Of a stretch of DNA of 64,000 nucleotides, positions 57,591 to 64,000 are shown piece by piece. A program made the translations under genes and the position numbers. The stretch lies in contig NZ_JBHTJT010000051.1 in the NCBI RefSeq assembly GCF_042676185.1, positions 248,001 through 312,000 on the forward strand, read 5' to 3'. This DNA comes from Tropicimonas aquimaris (GTDB lineage Bacteria > Pseudomonadota > Alphaproteobacteria > Rhodobacterales > Rhodobacteraceae). The notes below the pieces were generated by a model. It was not told the DNA's origin and ran no database searches. It saw nothing but the letters and a program-made list of their open reading frames with translations. Position 1 is the stretch's first letter; the number at the start of each line of letters is the position of its first letter.

Positions 57591-58912
57591 TCCGCCCCGC
57601 CATGCGCGCCTTTGTTGCGGCGCTGACCCTCTTTACGCTTGTCCTGCCGGCGAAGGCCGAGACCGAGATCCAGGAAGTGACCTCGCCCGGCGGTATCAAG
57701 GCCTGGTTGGTGGAAGAACCCTCGATCCCCTTCATGGCGCTGGAACTGCGGTTCCGTGGCGGCGCCAGCCTCGATGCGCCGGGCAAGCGTGGGGTGACAT
57801 ACCTGATGACCGGCCTTCTGGAGGAAGGTGCGGGCGAGATGGACGCGCAGGCGTTTTCCATCGCGGTCGAGAGCCTCGCCGCCGAGTTCCGGTTCGACGC
57901 TCACAACGACGCGGTCTCCATTTCGGCCAAGGCGCTGACGGAAAACCGCGAGGAGGCGATGGAACTGCTGCGGCAGGCGCTGGTCGAGCCGCGCTTCGAC
58001 GAGGACGCCATCGAACGTGTGCGGGGGCAGGTGCTCTCGGGGATCGATGCCGACACCCGCGACCCGGACGCGATTTCCGCCAACACCTTCTACAGCCTCG
58101 CCTTCGGCGACCATCCCTATGGCACCTCCCTCGAGGGCACGGTTGAGAGCGTCACCGCGCTGACCCGCGACGACCTGATCGAGGCGCGCGACCGGACGCT
58201 CTCCCGCGACCACCTCTACGTCGCCGCGGTGGGGGACATCACCGCCGAGGAACTCGGCGACTTGCTTGACCTCCTGCTTGGCGATCTGCCCGAAACCGGC
58301 GCGCCGCGCCCGGAACGGGTCGACTACACGCTCGCCGGCGGCACCACCGTCGTCGATTTCGACACGCCGCAATCCGTCGTCACCTTCGGCCAGCGCGGCA
58401 TCACCCGGCACGACCCGGATTTCTTCCCCGCCTATGTGCTCACCCACATCCTCGGCGGCGGCGGGTTCTCGTCGCGGCTGATGGAAGAGGTCCGCGAGAA
58501 GCGCGGTCTGACCTATGGTGTCGGGGCCTACCTTTACCCGATGGATTACTCCGAGATGCTGGTCGGCAATGTTTCCACGGTGAATGCCAGGGTCGGCGAG
58601 ACCATCTCGGTGATCCGGGACGAATGGACGAAGCTCGCCACCGAGGGTGTGACCGAGGAAGAGCTGGAGCGGGCCAAGACCTATCTGACCGGCGCCTACC
58701 CGCTCCGGTTCGACGGCAACGGCCCGATCGCCAACATCCTCGTCGGCATGCAGATGGATGACCTGACACCGGAGTATGTCGTCATCCGCAACGACAAGAT
58801 CCGCGCCGTCACGCTCGAGGACGTGCGCCGGGTGGCCTCCGAACTGATCGATCCCGATGGACTTCATTTCATCGTGGTGGGCCAGCCGGAAGGGCTCGAC
58901 GCAAGCAACTGA
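57587..58912 (+). CDS. M16 family protein lacking the zinc motif (probable partner subunit)
   Basis: A 441-residue M16-like protein with a signal peptide (RAFVAALTLFTLVLPAKA). At the place of H-x2-E-H it has YLMTGLLEEGAGEMD, so both zinc His are missing and it should be inactive alone. The second half keeps the R/Y substrate-binding motif REKRGLTYGVGAYLYPM, which complements catalytic partners in two-subunit M16 enzymes. The start is GTG at 57587, overlapping the previous stop (GTGA). The pair is therefore expected to form a heterodimer like the mitochondrial processing peptidase and other bacterial alpha/beta pairs. Confidence 0.92.
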   Translation: MIRPAMRAFVAALTLFTLVLPAKAETEIQEVTSPGGIKAWLVEEPSIPFMALELRFRGGASLDAPGKRGVTYLMTGLLEEGAGEMDAQAFSIAVESLAAEFRFDAHNDAVSISAKALTENREEAMELLRQALVEPRFDEDAIERVRGQVLSGIDADTRDPDAISANTFYSLAFGDHPYGTSLEGTVESVTALTRDDLIEARDRTLSRDHLYVAAVGDITAEELGDLLDLLLGDLPETGAPRPERVDYTLAGGTTVVDFDTPQSVVTFGQRGITRHDPDFFPAYVLTHILGGGGFSSRLMEEVREKRGLTYGVGAYLYPMDYSEMLVGNVSTVNARVGETISVIRDEWTKLATEGVTEEELERAKTYLTGAYPLRFDGNGPIANILVGMQMDDLTPEYVVIRNDKIRAVTLEDVRRVASELIDPDGLHFIVVGQPEGLDASN

Positions 58913-59021
58913 CCGCCTCGGCCGGGCCGCGGATTTTTCCCGGCCCGGCGATGCGGATAACCAGTGGTCGAATCCGAATGTCCATGCTACCCCTTGTGGC
59001 ATGACGATCGCACACCGCAAC

Positions 59022-60863
59022 ATGAGCGCAAATCCGGCGCAGCCCCCGGTTATCCGGCAACTCGACGAGACGGTCATCAACCGCATCGCCGCCGGCGAGG
59101 TCGTGGAGCGGCCGGCCTCGGCCGTGAAGGAGCTGGTGGAGAACTCGCTCGATGCGGGCGCGCGGCGCATCGAGATCGCCATCGCCGACGGCGGCAAGAG
59201 CCTGATCCGGATCACCGACGACGGCTGCGGCATCCCCGCCGCCGACCTGCCGCTGGCGCTGTCCCGGCACGCCACCTCCAAGATAGACGGCTCCGACCTG
59301 CTCGACATTCGGTCCTTCGGGTTTCGGGGGGAGGCGCTGGCTTCGCTCGGCGCGGTCGGGCGGCTCAGCGTCACCAGCCGTGCCACGGGCAGCGCCGAGG
59401 CCGCCCGGATCACCGTCACCGGCGGGACGATGGCGCCGGTCTCCCCCGCCGCGCTCACCCGCGGGACGGTCGTGGAGCTGCGGGACCTGTTCCACGCCAC
59501 CCCCGCGCGGCTCAAGTTCATGCGCTCGGACCGGGCCGAGACCCAGGCCATCGGCGACGTGGTCAAGCGCCTCGCCATGGCCGAGCCTTCGGTGGCCTTC
59601 ACCCTGCGCGACGTCACCGGTGACGGCGAGGGCCGGGTCAGCTTCCGCGCCGATGCCGAGACCGGCGATCTCTTCGACGCCCTGCGCGGCCGGATCGGGC
59701 GGATCCTCGGCGCCGAGTTCGTCGAAAACGCGATCTCGCTCGACATCGAGCGCGAAGGCCTGCGCCTGACCGGCCTCGCCGCACTGCCGACCTATTCCCG
59801 CGGGTCCTCGGTGGCCCAATACCTGTTCGTGAACGGCCGGCCGGTGCGGGACAAGCTGCTCGTCGGCGCGCTCCGGGCGGCCTACATGGATTTCCTGTCG
59901 CGCGATCGGCACCCGGCGGCGGTGCTGTTCATCGACTGCGACCCCCAGCTGGTCGACGTGAACGTCCACCCCGCCAAGGCCGAGGTGCGGTTCCGCGACC
60001 CGGGGCTGGCCCGTGGCATGATCGTCTCGGGCCTGCGGCACGCGCTCGCCGGCTCCGGACACCGCGCCTCTTCCACCGTCGCCGGGGCGACGCTCGGCGC
60101 GATGCGCCCCGAACCCGCCGGCCCGCCGCGCGTCTACCAGATGGACCGGCCGAGCCCCGGCACGCTGGGCGCGGCCTTCGCCATGCAGGCGCCACTGGTC
60201 GAGCCGCAGGGCTTCGCGGAGGCCGCCGCCCCCTCCGCCCGTTTCGAGCCCGATCACGCCGTCGAAACGGAGCAGCAGCGAGAGCTGCCTCTCGGAGCCG
60301 CCCGCGCCCAGGTGCACGAGAACTACATCATCGCCCAGACCGCCGACGGCATGGTGATCGTCGACCAGCACGCCGCCCACGAGCGGCTGGTCTACGAGAA
60401 GCTCAAGCGTCAGATGGCCGAGAACGGCGTCGCGGCGCAGGCGCTGCTGATCCCCGAAATCGTCGATCTCTCGGAAGGCGACTGCGCGCAGCTCATGGCC
60501 GTGGCCGAGGACCTCCGCCGCATGGGCCTGACGCTGGAACCCTTCGGCGGCGGGGCCGTCGCGGTGCGCGAGACGCCCGCGGTGCTGGGCGAGATCGACG
60601 CCTCCGGGCTCGTGCACGACATCCTCGACGAGATCGCCGACCTCGGCGACAGCACCACGCTGGGCGCCCGCATCGACGCGGTGCTGAGCCGCGTCGCCTG
60701 CCACGGCTCGATCCGCTCCGGCCGCCGCATGCGCGCCGAGGAGATGAACGCCCTGCTGCGCGAGATGGAGGCCACGCCGCATTCCGGTCAGTGCAACCAC
60801 GGCCGGCCGACCTATGTGGAGCTCAAGCTCGCCGATATCGAGCGGCTCTTCGGGCGCACATGA
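59022..60863 (+). CDS. mutL: DNA mismatch repair protein MutL
   Basis: A 613-residue GHKL ATPase of mismatch repair. The N-terminal ATPase has ELVENSLDAGARRI (about 36), ITDDGCGIPAADLPLALSRH and SFGFRGEALASLGAVGRL; VDVNVHPAKAEVRF is the S5 motif at about 312. The C-terminal domain carries VDQHAAHERLVYEKLK with the DQHA-x2-E-x4-E metal-binding endonuclease motif at residues 448-459, and CHGSIRSGRR and GQCNHGRPT later. A latent nicking activity is therefore expected, as in bacteria without MutH. The ATG at 59022 and one at 59001 are both possible; no ribosome site decides. It overlaps rmuC by 4 bases. Confidence 0.95.
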   Translation: MSANPAQPPVIRQLDETVINRIAAGEVVERPASAVKELVENSLDAGARRIEIAIADGGKSLIRITDDGCGIPAADLPLALSRHATSKIDGSDLLDIRSFGFRGEALASLGAVGRLSVTSRATGSAEAARITVTGGTMAPVSPAALTRGTVVELRDLFHATPARLKFMRSDRAETQAIGDVVKRLAMAEPSVAFTLRDVTGDGEGRVSFRADAETGDLFDALRGRIGRILGAEFVENAISLDIEREGLRLTGLAALPTYSRGSSVAQYLFVNGRPVRDKLLVGALRAAYMDFLSRDRHPAAVLFIDCDPQLVDVNVHPAKAEVRFRDPGLARGMIVSGLRHALAGSGHRASSTVAGATLGAMRPEPAGPPRVYQMDRPSPGTLGAAFAMQAPLVEPQGFAEAAAPSARFEPDHAVETEQQRELPLGAARAQVHENYIIAQTADGMVIVDQHAAHERLVYEKLKRQMAENGVAAQALLIPEIVDLSEGDCAQLMAVAEDLRRMGLTLEPFGGGAVAVRETPAVLGEIDASGLVHDILDEIADLGDSTTLGARIDAVLSRVACHGSIRSGRRMRAEEMNALLREMEATPHSGQCNHGRPTYVELKLADIERLFGRT

Positions 60864-62053
60864 TCCAGCTGGGCGACATCCGGATCGACCTGAACGACCC
60901 CGCCACGCTGGCCGCCCTCGCCGCCGCGGCGCTCCTGCTCCTGCTGACGGTATTGCTGGTCATGGCGGTGCGCAGGGCCGGGGCGGCGGCGCGCATTGGC
61001 GAGCCGATGCTGCAGCATGTCTCCGCGCTCGGCGCCCGCGTGCAGGCGCTTTCCGACGGGCAGCAACAGCTCGCGGGCGGGTTGACCCACGTCTCCGAGG
61101 CGCAGACCCAGGCCCAGGCCCGGATGCTGCAACTGATGGAGGCGCGGCTCGCCGAGGTCACCGCCCGGATGGGCGAGAGCCTGCAGGGCTCCTCCACCCG
61201 CACCGCTCGCTCTCTGGGCGAGCTGCAGCAGCGCCTGGAAACCATCGACCGCGCGCAGGCCAAGATCGAGAAGCTCTCCGGCGACGTGCTCAGCCTGCAG
61301 GATATCCTGTCCAACAAGCAGACCCGCGGCGCCTTCGGCGAGATCCAGCTTCAGGACATCGTCTCCAAGGCGCTGCCGAAGGACAGCTATTCCTGGCAAG
61401 CCACGCTCTCCAACGGCAAGCGCGCCGACTGTCTGATCCACCTGCCGAACCCGCCCGGGCCGATCGTGATCGACAGCAAGTTCCCGCTGGAAGCCTACGA
61501 GGCGCTGCGCAACGCCAACACGCCCTGGGAGCAGAACGAAGCCGCCAAGGCGATGCGCGCGGCGGTCAAGGCCCACATCCGGGCGATCTCGGAGAAATAC
61601 CTGATCGAAGGGGAAACAGCCGACGGCGCGCTGATGTTCCTGCCGTCAGAGGCCGTCTACGCGGAACTGCATGCCAACTTTTCCGAGTTGGTCCGCGAGG
61701 GCTTCGCGGCGCGGGTCTGGATCGTCTCGCCAACCACCTGCATGGCGACGCTCAACACCATGCGCGCCGTGCTCAAGGACGCCCGCATGCGCGAGCAGGC
61801 CGGCACGATCCGCCGCGAGCTGGCGCTGCTCCATGGCGATGTCGAGCGGCTGACGACCCGGGTGGAGAACCTCGACAAGCATTTCGGGCAGGCCAGCAAG
61901 GATCTCGCAGAGATCCGCGTCAGCGCGGAAAAGGCGGGAAAACGCGCCCGCCGTCTCGACAGTTTTGATTTCGATGAGATCGGCGACCCGCCCCGCGACC
62001 CGAAGGCCCCGTCGGCACGCCCGCCGGTGCAGATCGTCCGTCAGGACGTGTGA
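60860..62053 (+). CDS. rmuC: DNA recombination protein RmuC
   Basis: A 397-residue RmuC family protein. A membrane helix near residues 15-38 (LAALAAAALLLLLTVLLVMA) anchors it. A long coiled coil follows (about 60-145), then the RmuC nuclease-like domain: SNKQTRGAFGEIQLQDIV, YSWQATLSNGKRADCLIHLP, IVIDSKFPLEAYEAL (acidic-Lys restriction-type motif) and FLPSEAVYAELHANF. E. coli RmuC limits inversion at short inverted repeats. Its ATG overlaps the mutL stop, placing two genome-stability genes in one transcript. Confidence 0.93.
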   Translation: MIQLGDIRIDLNDPATLAALAAAALLLLLTVLLVMAVRRAGAAARIGEPMLQHVSALGARVQALSDGQQQLAGGLTHVSEAQTQAQARMLQLMEARLAEVTARMGESLQGSSTRTARSLGELQQRLETIDRAQAKIEKLSGDVLSLQDILSNKQTRGAFGEIQLQDIVSKALPKDSYSWQATLSNGKRADCLIHLPNPPGPIVIDSKFPLEAYEALRNANTPWEQNEAAKAMRAAVKAHIRAISEKYLIEGETADGALMFLPSEAVYAELHANFSELVREGFAARVWIVSPTTCMATLNTMRAVLKDARMREQAGTIRRELALLHGDVERLTTRVENLDKHFGQASKDLAEIRVSAEKAGKRARRLDSFDFDEIGDPPRDPKAPSARPPVQIVRQDV

Positions 62054-62100
62054 AGGAAGCGCTCGCTGCATCAGGCTGGGCAGGCTGCCTCCTGAGACAC

Positions 62101-62176
62101 GATCTTTGGTCCAAAAGATCGCCTGCGCGCTTTTCGCGCGGACCGGCTCAACCGTCAGGAATGCCTCTTCGAGGCA
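62101..62176. terminator. Hairpins between convergent rmuC and chrR
   Basis: Two stems lie in the 150-base gap. GATCTTTGG pairs with CCAAAAGATC (62101-62120, one bulge), and TGCCTC (62162-62167) pairs with GAGGCA (62171-62176) around TTC. Both may terminate transcripts from either side. Confidence 0.5.
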
Positions 62177-62203
62177 GGCAAGGAGGGCGGGAGAGCTCTG
62201 GTC

Positions 62204-62854
62204 TCAGATCTTGAGGAATGGCTGGAACAGGCGCGGCAACACGCCGGTGAACTTCAGCGGCGCGTCGGTGGCTGCAAGACAGATGCAATCCTCGCCCACG
62301 TCGGCCACCGGCATGTGTTCCAGCTCCTCGCCGGCGATCTCCACGTCGCCACGGGCAAACCGTTCCTCGCCATCGAGAAAGGCCCCCTGTAGCACCAGCG
62401 TCATCTCCATACCGCGGTGGCCATGGTCGGGCATCTCGCAGCCGGCGGGGATGTAGAGCAACCTCGCGCTCGCTTCGGGAGAGGTCTGCAGGATCGCCTG
62501 CTTGACTCCCATGCCGACCGAACGCCAGCGCACCTGGTCCACGTCACCTCCGATGTATTCACGGAGCGGAGCGGGCAGCACCGATCCCTGCATCGGCGGC
62601 TGCGTCATGATCGGCTCCGCCGGCGCGCCGCCGGCGATCAGCGCAAGCGTCGCCTCAAGACTGCCCTCCGACATCGGAGCAACCTCGCCGCTTTCTAGGA
62701 TCGCGCCCCCGACGCATTCCAGCTCGCCGAGGCGATTGCGCGATTCCGGGCAAAGCGAGACATGGCTCGCAACCACGAGGTTGAATGCCTCAGCCAGGTT
62801 GCCAGCCGCGTAGTCGGCCAGGATATCGTCGGTTATGCGGTGTTGAACGCCCAT
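62204..62854 (-). CDS. chrR: ChrR family anti-sigma factor with C-terminal cupin domain
   Basis: A 216-residue ChrR-type anti-sigma factor. In Rhodobacter sphaeroides ChrR holds RpoE inactive until singlet oxygen or peroxides trigger its degradation. The N-terminal anti-sigma domain (residues 1-80) binds zinc in the model protein through a H31-C35-C38 cluster plus an N-terminal His. Here ASHVSLCPESR gives His31 and Cys35 but Ser38, so one thiol ligand is missing. The C-terminal cupin keeps its metal ligands (His144, His146 in PDHGHRGMEM, Glu150, His180 in ELEHMPV) and the Cys190-Cys192 pair in EDCICL. Its ATG overlaps the rpoE stop by one base (TAATG), so the two are produced together. Confidence 0.93.
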   Translation of the reverse strand: MGVQHRITDDILADYAAGNLAEAFNLVVASHVSLCPESRNRLGELECVGGAILESGEVAPMSEGSLEATLALIAGGAPAEPIMTQPPMQGSVLPAPLREYIGGDVDQVRWRSVGMGVKQAILQTSPEASARLLYIPAGCEMPDHGHRGMEMTLVLQGAFLDGEERFARGDVEIAGEELEHMPVADVGEDCICLAATDAPLKFTGVLPRLFQPFLKI

Positions 62855-63411
62855 TAATTCATGCTCTTCATCTCGTGGCGCAAGCGATCCAGCGCCAGTC
62901 TCAGTCTCGATTTGATCGTCCCCAGCGGCAGCCCGGTCTGGGCCGCGATCTCGCTGTGAGACAGATCGCCATAATAGGCCGCTTCCACCAGGGCCCGCTG
63001 CTTGTCGGGCAACGCCGCGATGGCCTTGCCCAGATGCTCGGCCTCCTGCTGTCTGGCCAGTGTCTCTGTCTGTTCCGGTTCCGGCTCCGGCCCCCAGGGC
63101 AGATCTTCCGGTTCCGGACGTCGCTGCTTGCGCAGCATGTCGGTCTTCTTGTTCCGGGCGATGGTGAACACCCAGGTGGCCACGCTTGCCCGGCTTGGGT
63201 CGAACAGATGCGCCTTGTGCCACAGCGTCGCCATGACCTCTTGGCTGCATTCCTCTGCCATGGTCTGGCTCGCGCCGGACCGGATCAGAAACGCCTTCAC
63301 CCGCGGCGCGAAATGCCGAAAAAGCTCGGCAAACGCAGCTTGATCGCGATGGTCCCGGATAAGGATCACGTGACCCGTCCATTCAGGCGCTTCTGCTGTT
63401 GTTTCCGGCAC
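62854..63411 (-). CDS. rpoE: RpoE, ECF11-type RNA polymerase sigma factor (singlet oxygen response)
   Basis: An ECF sigma factor paired with chrR. Region 2 includes DHRDQAAFAELFRHFAPRVK, then EECSQEVMATLWHKAHLFD and ATWVFTIARNKKTDMLR. Region 4 holds LPDKQRALVEAAYYGDLSHS and GLPLGTIKSRLRLALDRLR. By family it should drive genes against singlet oxygen, such as photolyase and cyclopropane-fatty-acid-type genes, none of which is in the window. The start is uncertain. The frame is open to an ATG at 63507, but an ECF11-like promoter ends at 63513, so that ATG would sit at about +1 and could only be used leaderless. The GTG at 63411 has AAGG 6 bases upstream, gives the usual short N-terminus and is chosen here; a TTG at 63486 is also possible. 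Confidence 0.9.
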   Translation of the reverse strand: MPETTAEAPEWTGHVILIRDHRDQAAFAELFRHFAPRVKAFLIRSGASQTMAEECSQEVMATLWHKAHLFDPSRASVATWVFTIARNKKTDMLRKQRRPEPEDLPWGPEPEPEQTETLARQQEAEHLGKAIAALPDKQRALVEAAYYGDLSHSEIAAQTGLPLGTIKSRLRLALDRLRHEMKSMN

Positions 63412-63512
63412 TTCGACCTTCCCGTCACGTCCTTCGATGGGCCGACTATAAGCGGTCGCACCCGGGAGGGAAGTCGTATCCGGCAAGGAGATCGTTTCCG
63501 TCAACATGTGGG

Positions 63513-63541
63513 AGTTACGCAGCCCGATCCCGGGTGGATCA
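63513..63541 (-). promoter_or_regulatory. ECF11 (RpoE)-type promoter upstream of rpoE, probable autoregulation
   Basis: On the minus strand TGATCC (63541-63536) is followed by exactly 18 bases and then TAACT (63517-63513). The established RpoE promoter of R. sphaeroides is TGATCC-N18-TAAGA-like, so the -35 box is perfect and the -10 box shares TAA. Its position directly before rpoE-chrR fits the known autoregulation of this operon. Confidence 0.7.
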
Positions 63542-63700
63542 CCACCGGGAAGATTTTTTCTGTATCCACGAGGAAAATCGTGTCCGTCTGCGAGCCTAAG
63601 CCTGCTTTCCTTCCGACCGCTTCGACGACGTCATCACGTCGACGGTTGCGGTTTGGAGAAATCCGCCAGTCTTCAGGGTGCCCCGAAGCAAGGCTTGCCC

Positions 63701-64000
63701 ATGATTCCCGAACGGAAGTCAGTCCGCGATACCTCGAAGAAGATGCCGACCGAACGGCCCGCGCGACTGTTCCTCAAGATGGCCATCTGGGGTGATGACA
63801 GGTTCTGTCAGCACTGTGGCAGCCTGAACTCGCGACCATTGCGCTGCGCGACTGTGCGCGGTGGTCTGAAACAATGCGCCGAGAAAGAATGCCGCAGCCA
63901 ATTCACCGTCACGACCGGGACACCACTCCAAGCGACGAGGCTCGATCTGCGGATCCGGATTGCAGGGATGTTCCGGATGCTGACGGCCGAGGGTGTGTGA
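63701..64000 (+). pseudogene. IS1595-like transposase, N-terminal part ending in a premature stop
   Basis: A 99-residue frame with the zinc-ribbon start of IS1595-family (ISXO2-like) transposases. DDRFCQHCGSLNSRPLRC has the first C-x2-C, and CAEKECRSQFTVTTGTPLQ has the second cysteine pair and the strongly conserved C-R-x-Q-F-T-V-x-x-G-T. The frame then reads RIAGMFRMLTAEGV and hits TGA at 63998-64000. At this point intact members continue with Ser (K-G-V/I-S), so the stop may be a nonsense change of a TCA codon. The catalytic DDE-like domain, if still present, lies beyond the window. The start at 63701 is the first ATG near the conserved region; no terminal inverted repeat could be identified. 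Confidence 0.65.

Noticed and set aside
1..64000. tRNA genes, rRNA genes, CRISPR arrays and phage attachment sites
   Set aside because: I checked the gaps between genes by eye and saw no cloverleaf-like sequences, repeat-spacer series or tRNA-end duplications. A tRNAscan-type run would be decisive.

Overview
The window is a 64 kb stretch of chromosome from a high-GC alphaproteobacterium, most likely a member of the Rhodobacterales (Roseobacter/Paracoccus relatives). The support comes from gene content and signals: an RpoE-ChrR sigma/anti-sigma pair with an adjacent ECF11-type promoter, an alphaproteobacterial LexA box (GAAC-N7-GAAC) before imuB, a DUF3035 lipoprotein next to lspA, a DUF1674 protein, and GC-rich intergenic hairpins of a style common in this order. 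No rRNA, tRNA, CRISPR array or complete mobile element is visible. Almost all space is filled by tightly packed genes, many with 4-base stop/start overlaps.

Layout. 1-4.1 kb: an outer-membrane lipid-transport pair (start of an MlaC-like gene, mlaA) on the minus strand, and on the plus strand a type I secretion ABC transporter with its HlyD adaptor. 4.1-8.8 kb: RidA, a glycerophosphodiester phosphodiesterase, a FemAB-like acyltransferase, phhB, a ferredoxin-reductase-type flavoprotein and rsmD. 8.9-11.7 kb (minus): orphan TRAP solute-binding protein, map, sfsA. 11.8-14.8 kb (plus): molybdopterin-binding CinA-N protein, GNAT enzyme, AhpD-like protein, OmpA-like protein. 14.9-21.4 kb (minus): LysR regulator, 2,4-dienoyl-CoA reductase, two poorly known proteins and ilvD. 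21.5-27 kb (plus): two tandem CPBP membrane proteases, accD, folC, a DUF1963 protein. 27-32.6 kb: zapE, an MFS transporter, HAD phosphatase, DUF188 protein, S-formylglutathione hydrolase and an AEC carrier.

32.7-41.3 kb is the most accessory-looking part. It holds a 58-residue exported peptide, a TetR regulator with a candidate operator, two paralogous RTX-type calcium-binding proteins with C-terminal type I secretion signals, a NYN-domain protein, glutathione-dependent formaldehyde dehydrogenase, an I78-like lipoprotein, a TPP enzyme and a decayed reading frame. The RTX pair is a plausible cargo for the exporter 30 kb away at 1-4 kb. The formaldehyde dehydrogenase and S-formylglutathione hydrolase would act in sequence (formaldehyde to formate via glutathione), although the accessory block separates them.

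41.3-50 kb: lytic transglycosylase, RNase R, a LexA-boxed imuB without visible imuA or dnaE2, GNAT, phosphodiester glycosidase-like protein, rbfA, dapB and two small proteins. 50.3-62 kb is one long co-directional run on the plus strand: rsmB, heparinase-like protein, purH, lspA, DUF3035 lipoprotein, two M16 peptidase-family proteins, mutL, rmuC. 62.2-63.5 kb (minus) carries chrR and rpoE, the expected singlet-oxygen stress switch. The last 300 bases carry the N-terminal part of an IS1595-like transposase that stops early.
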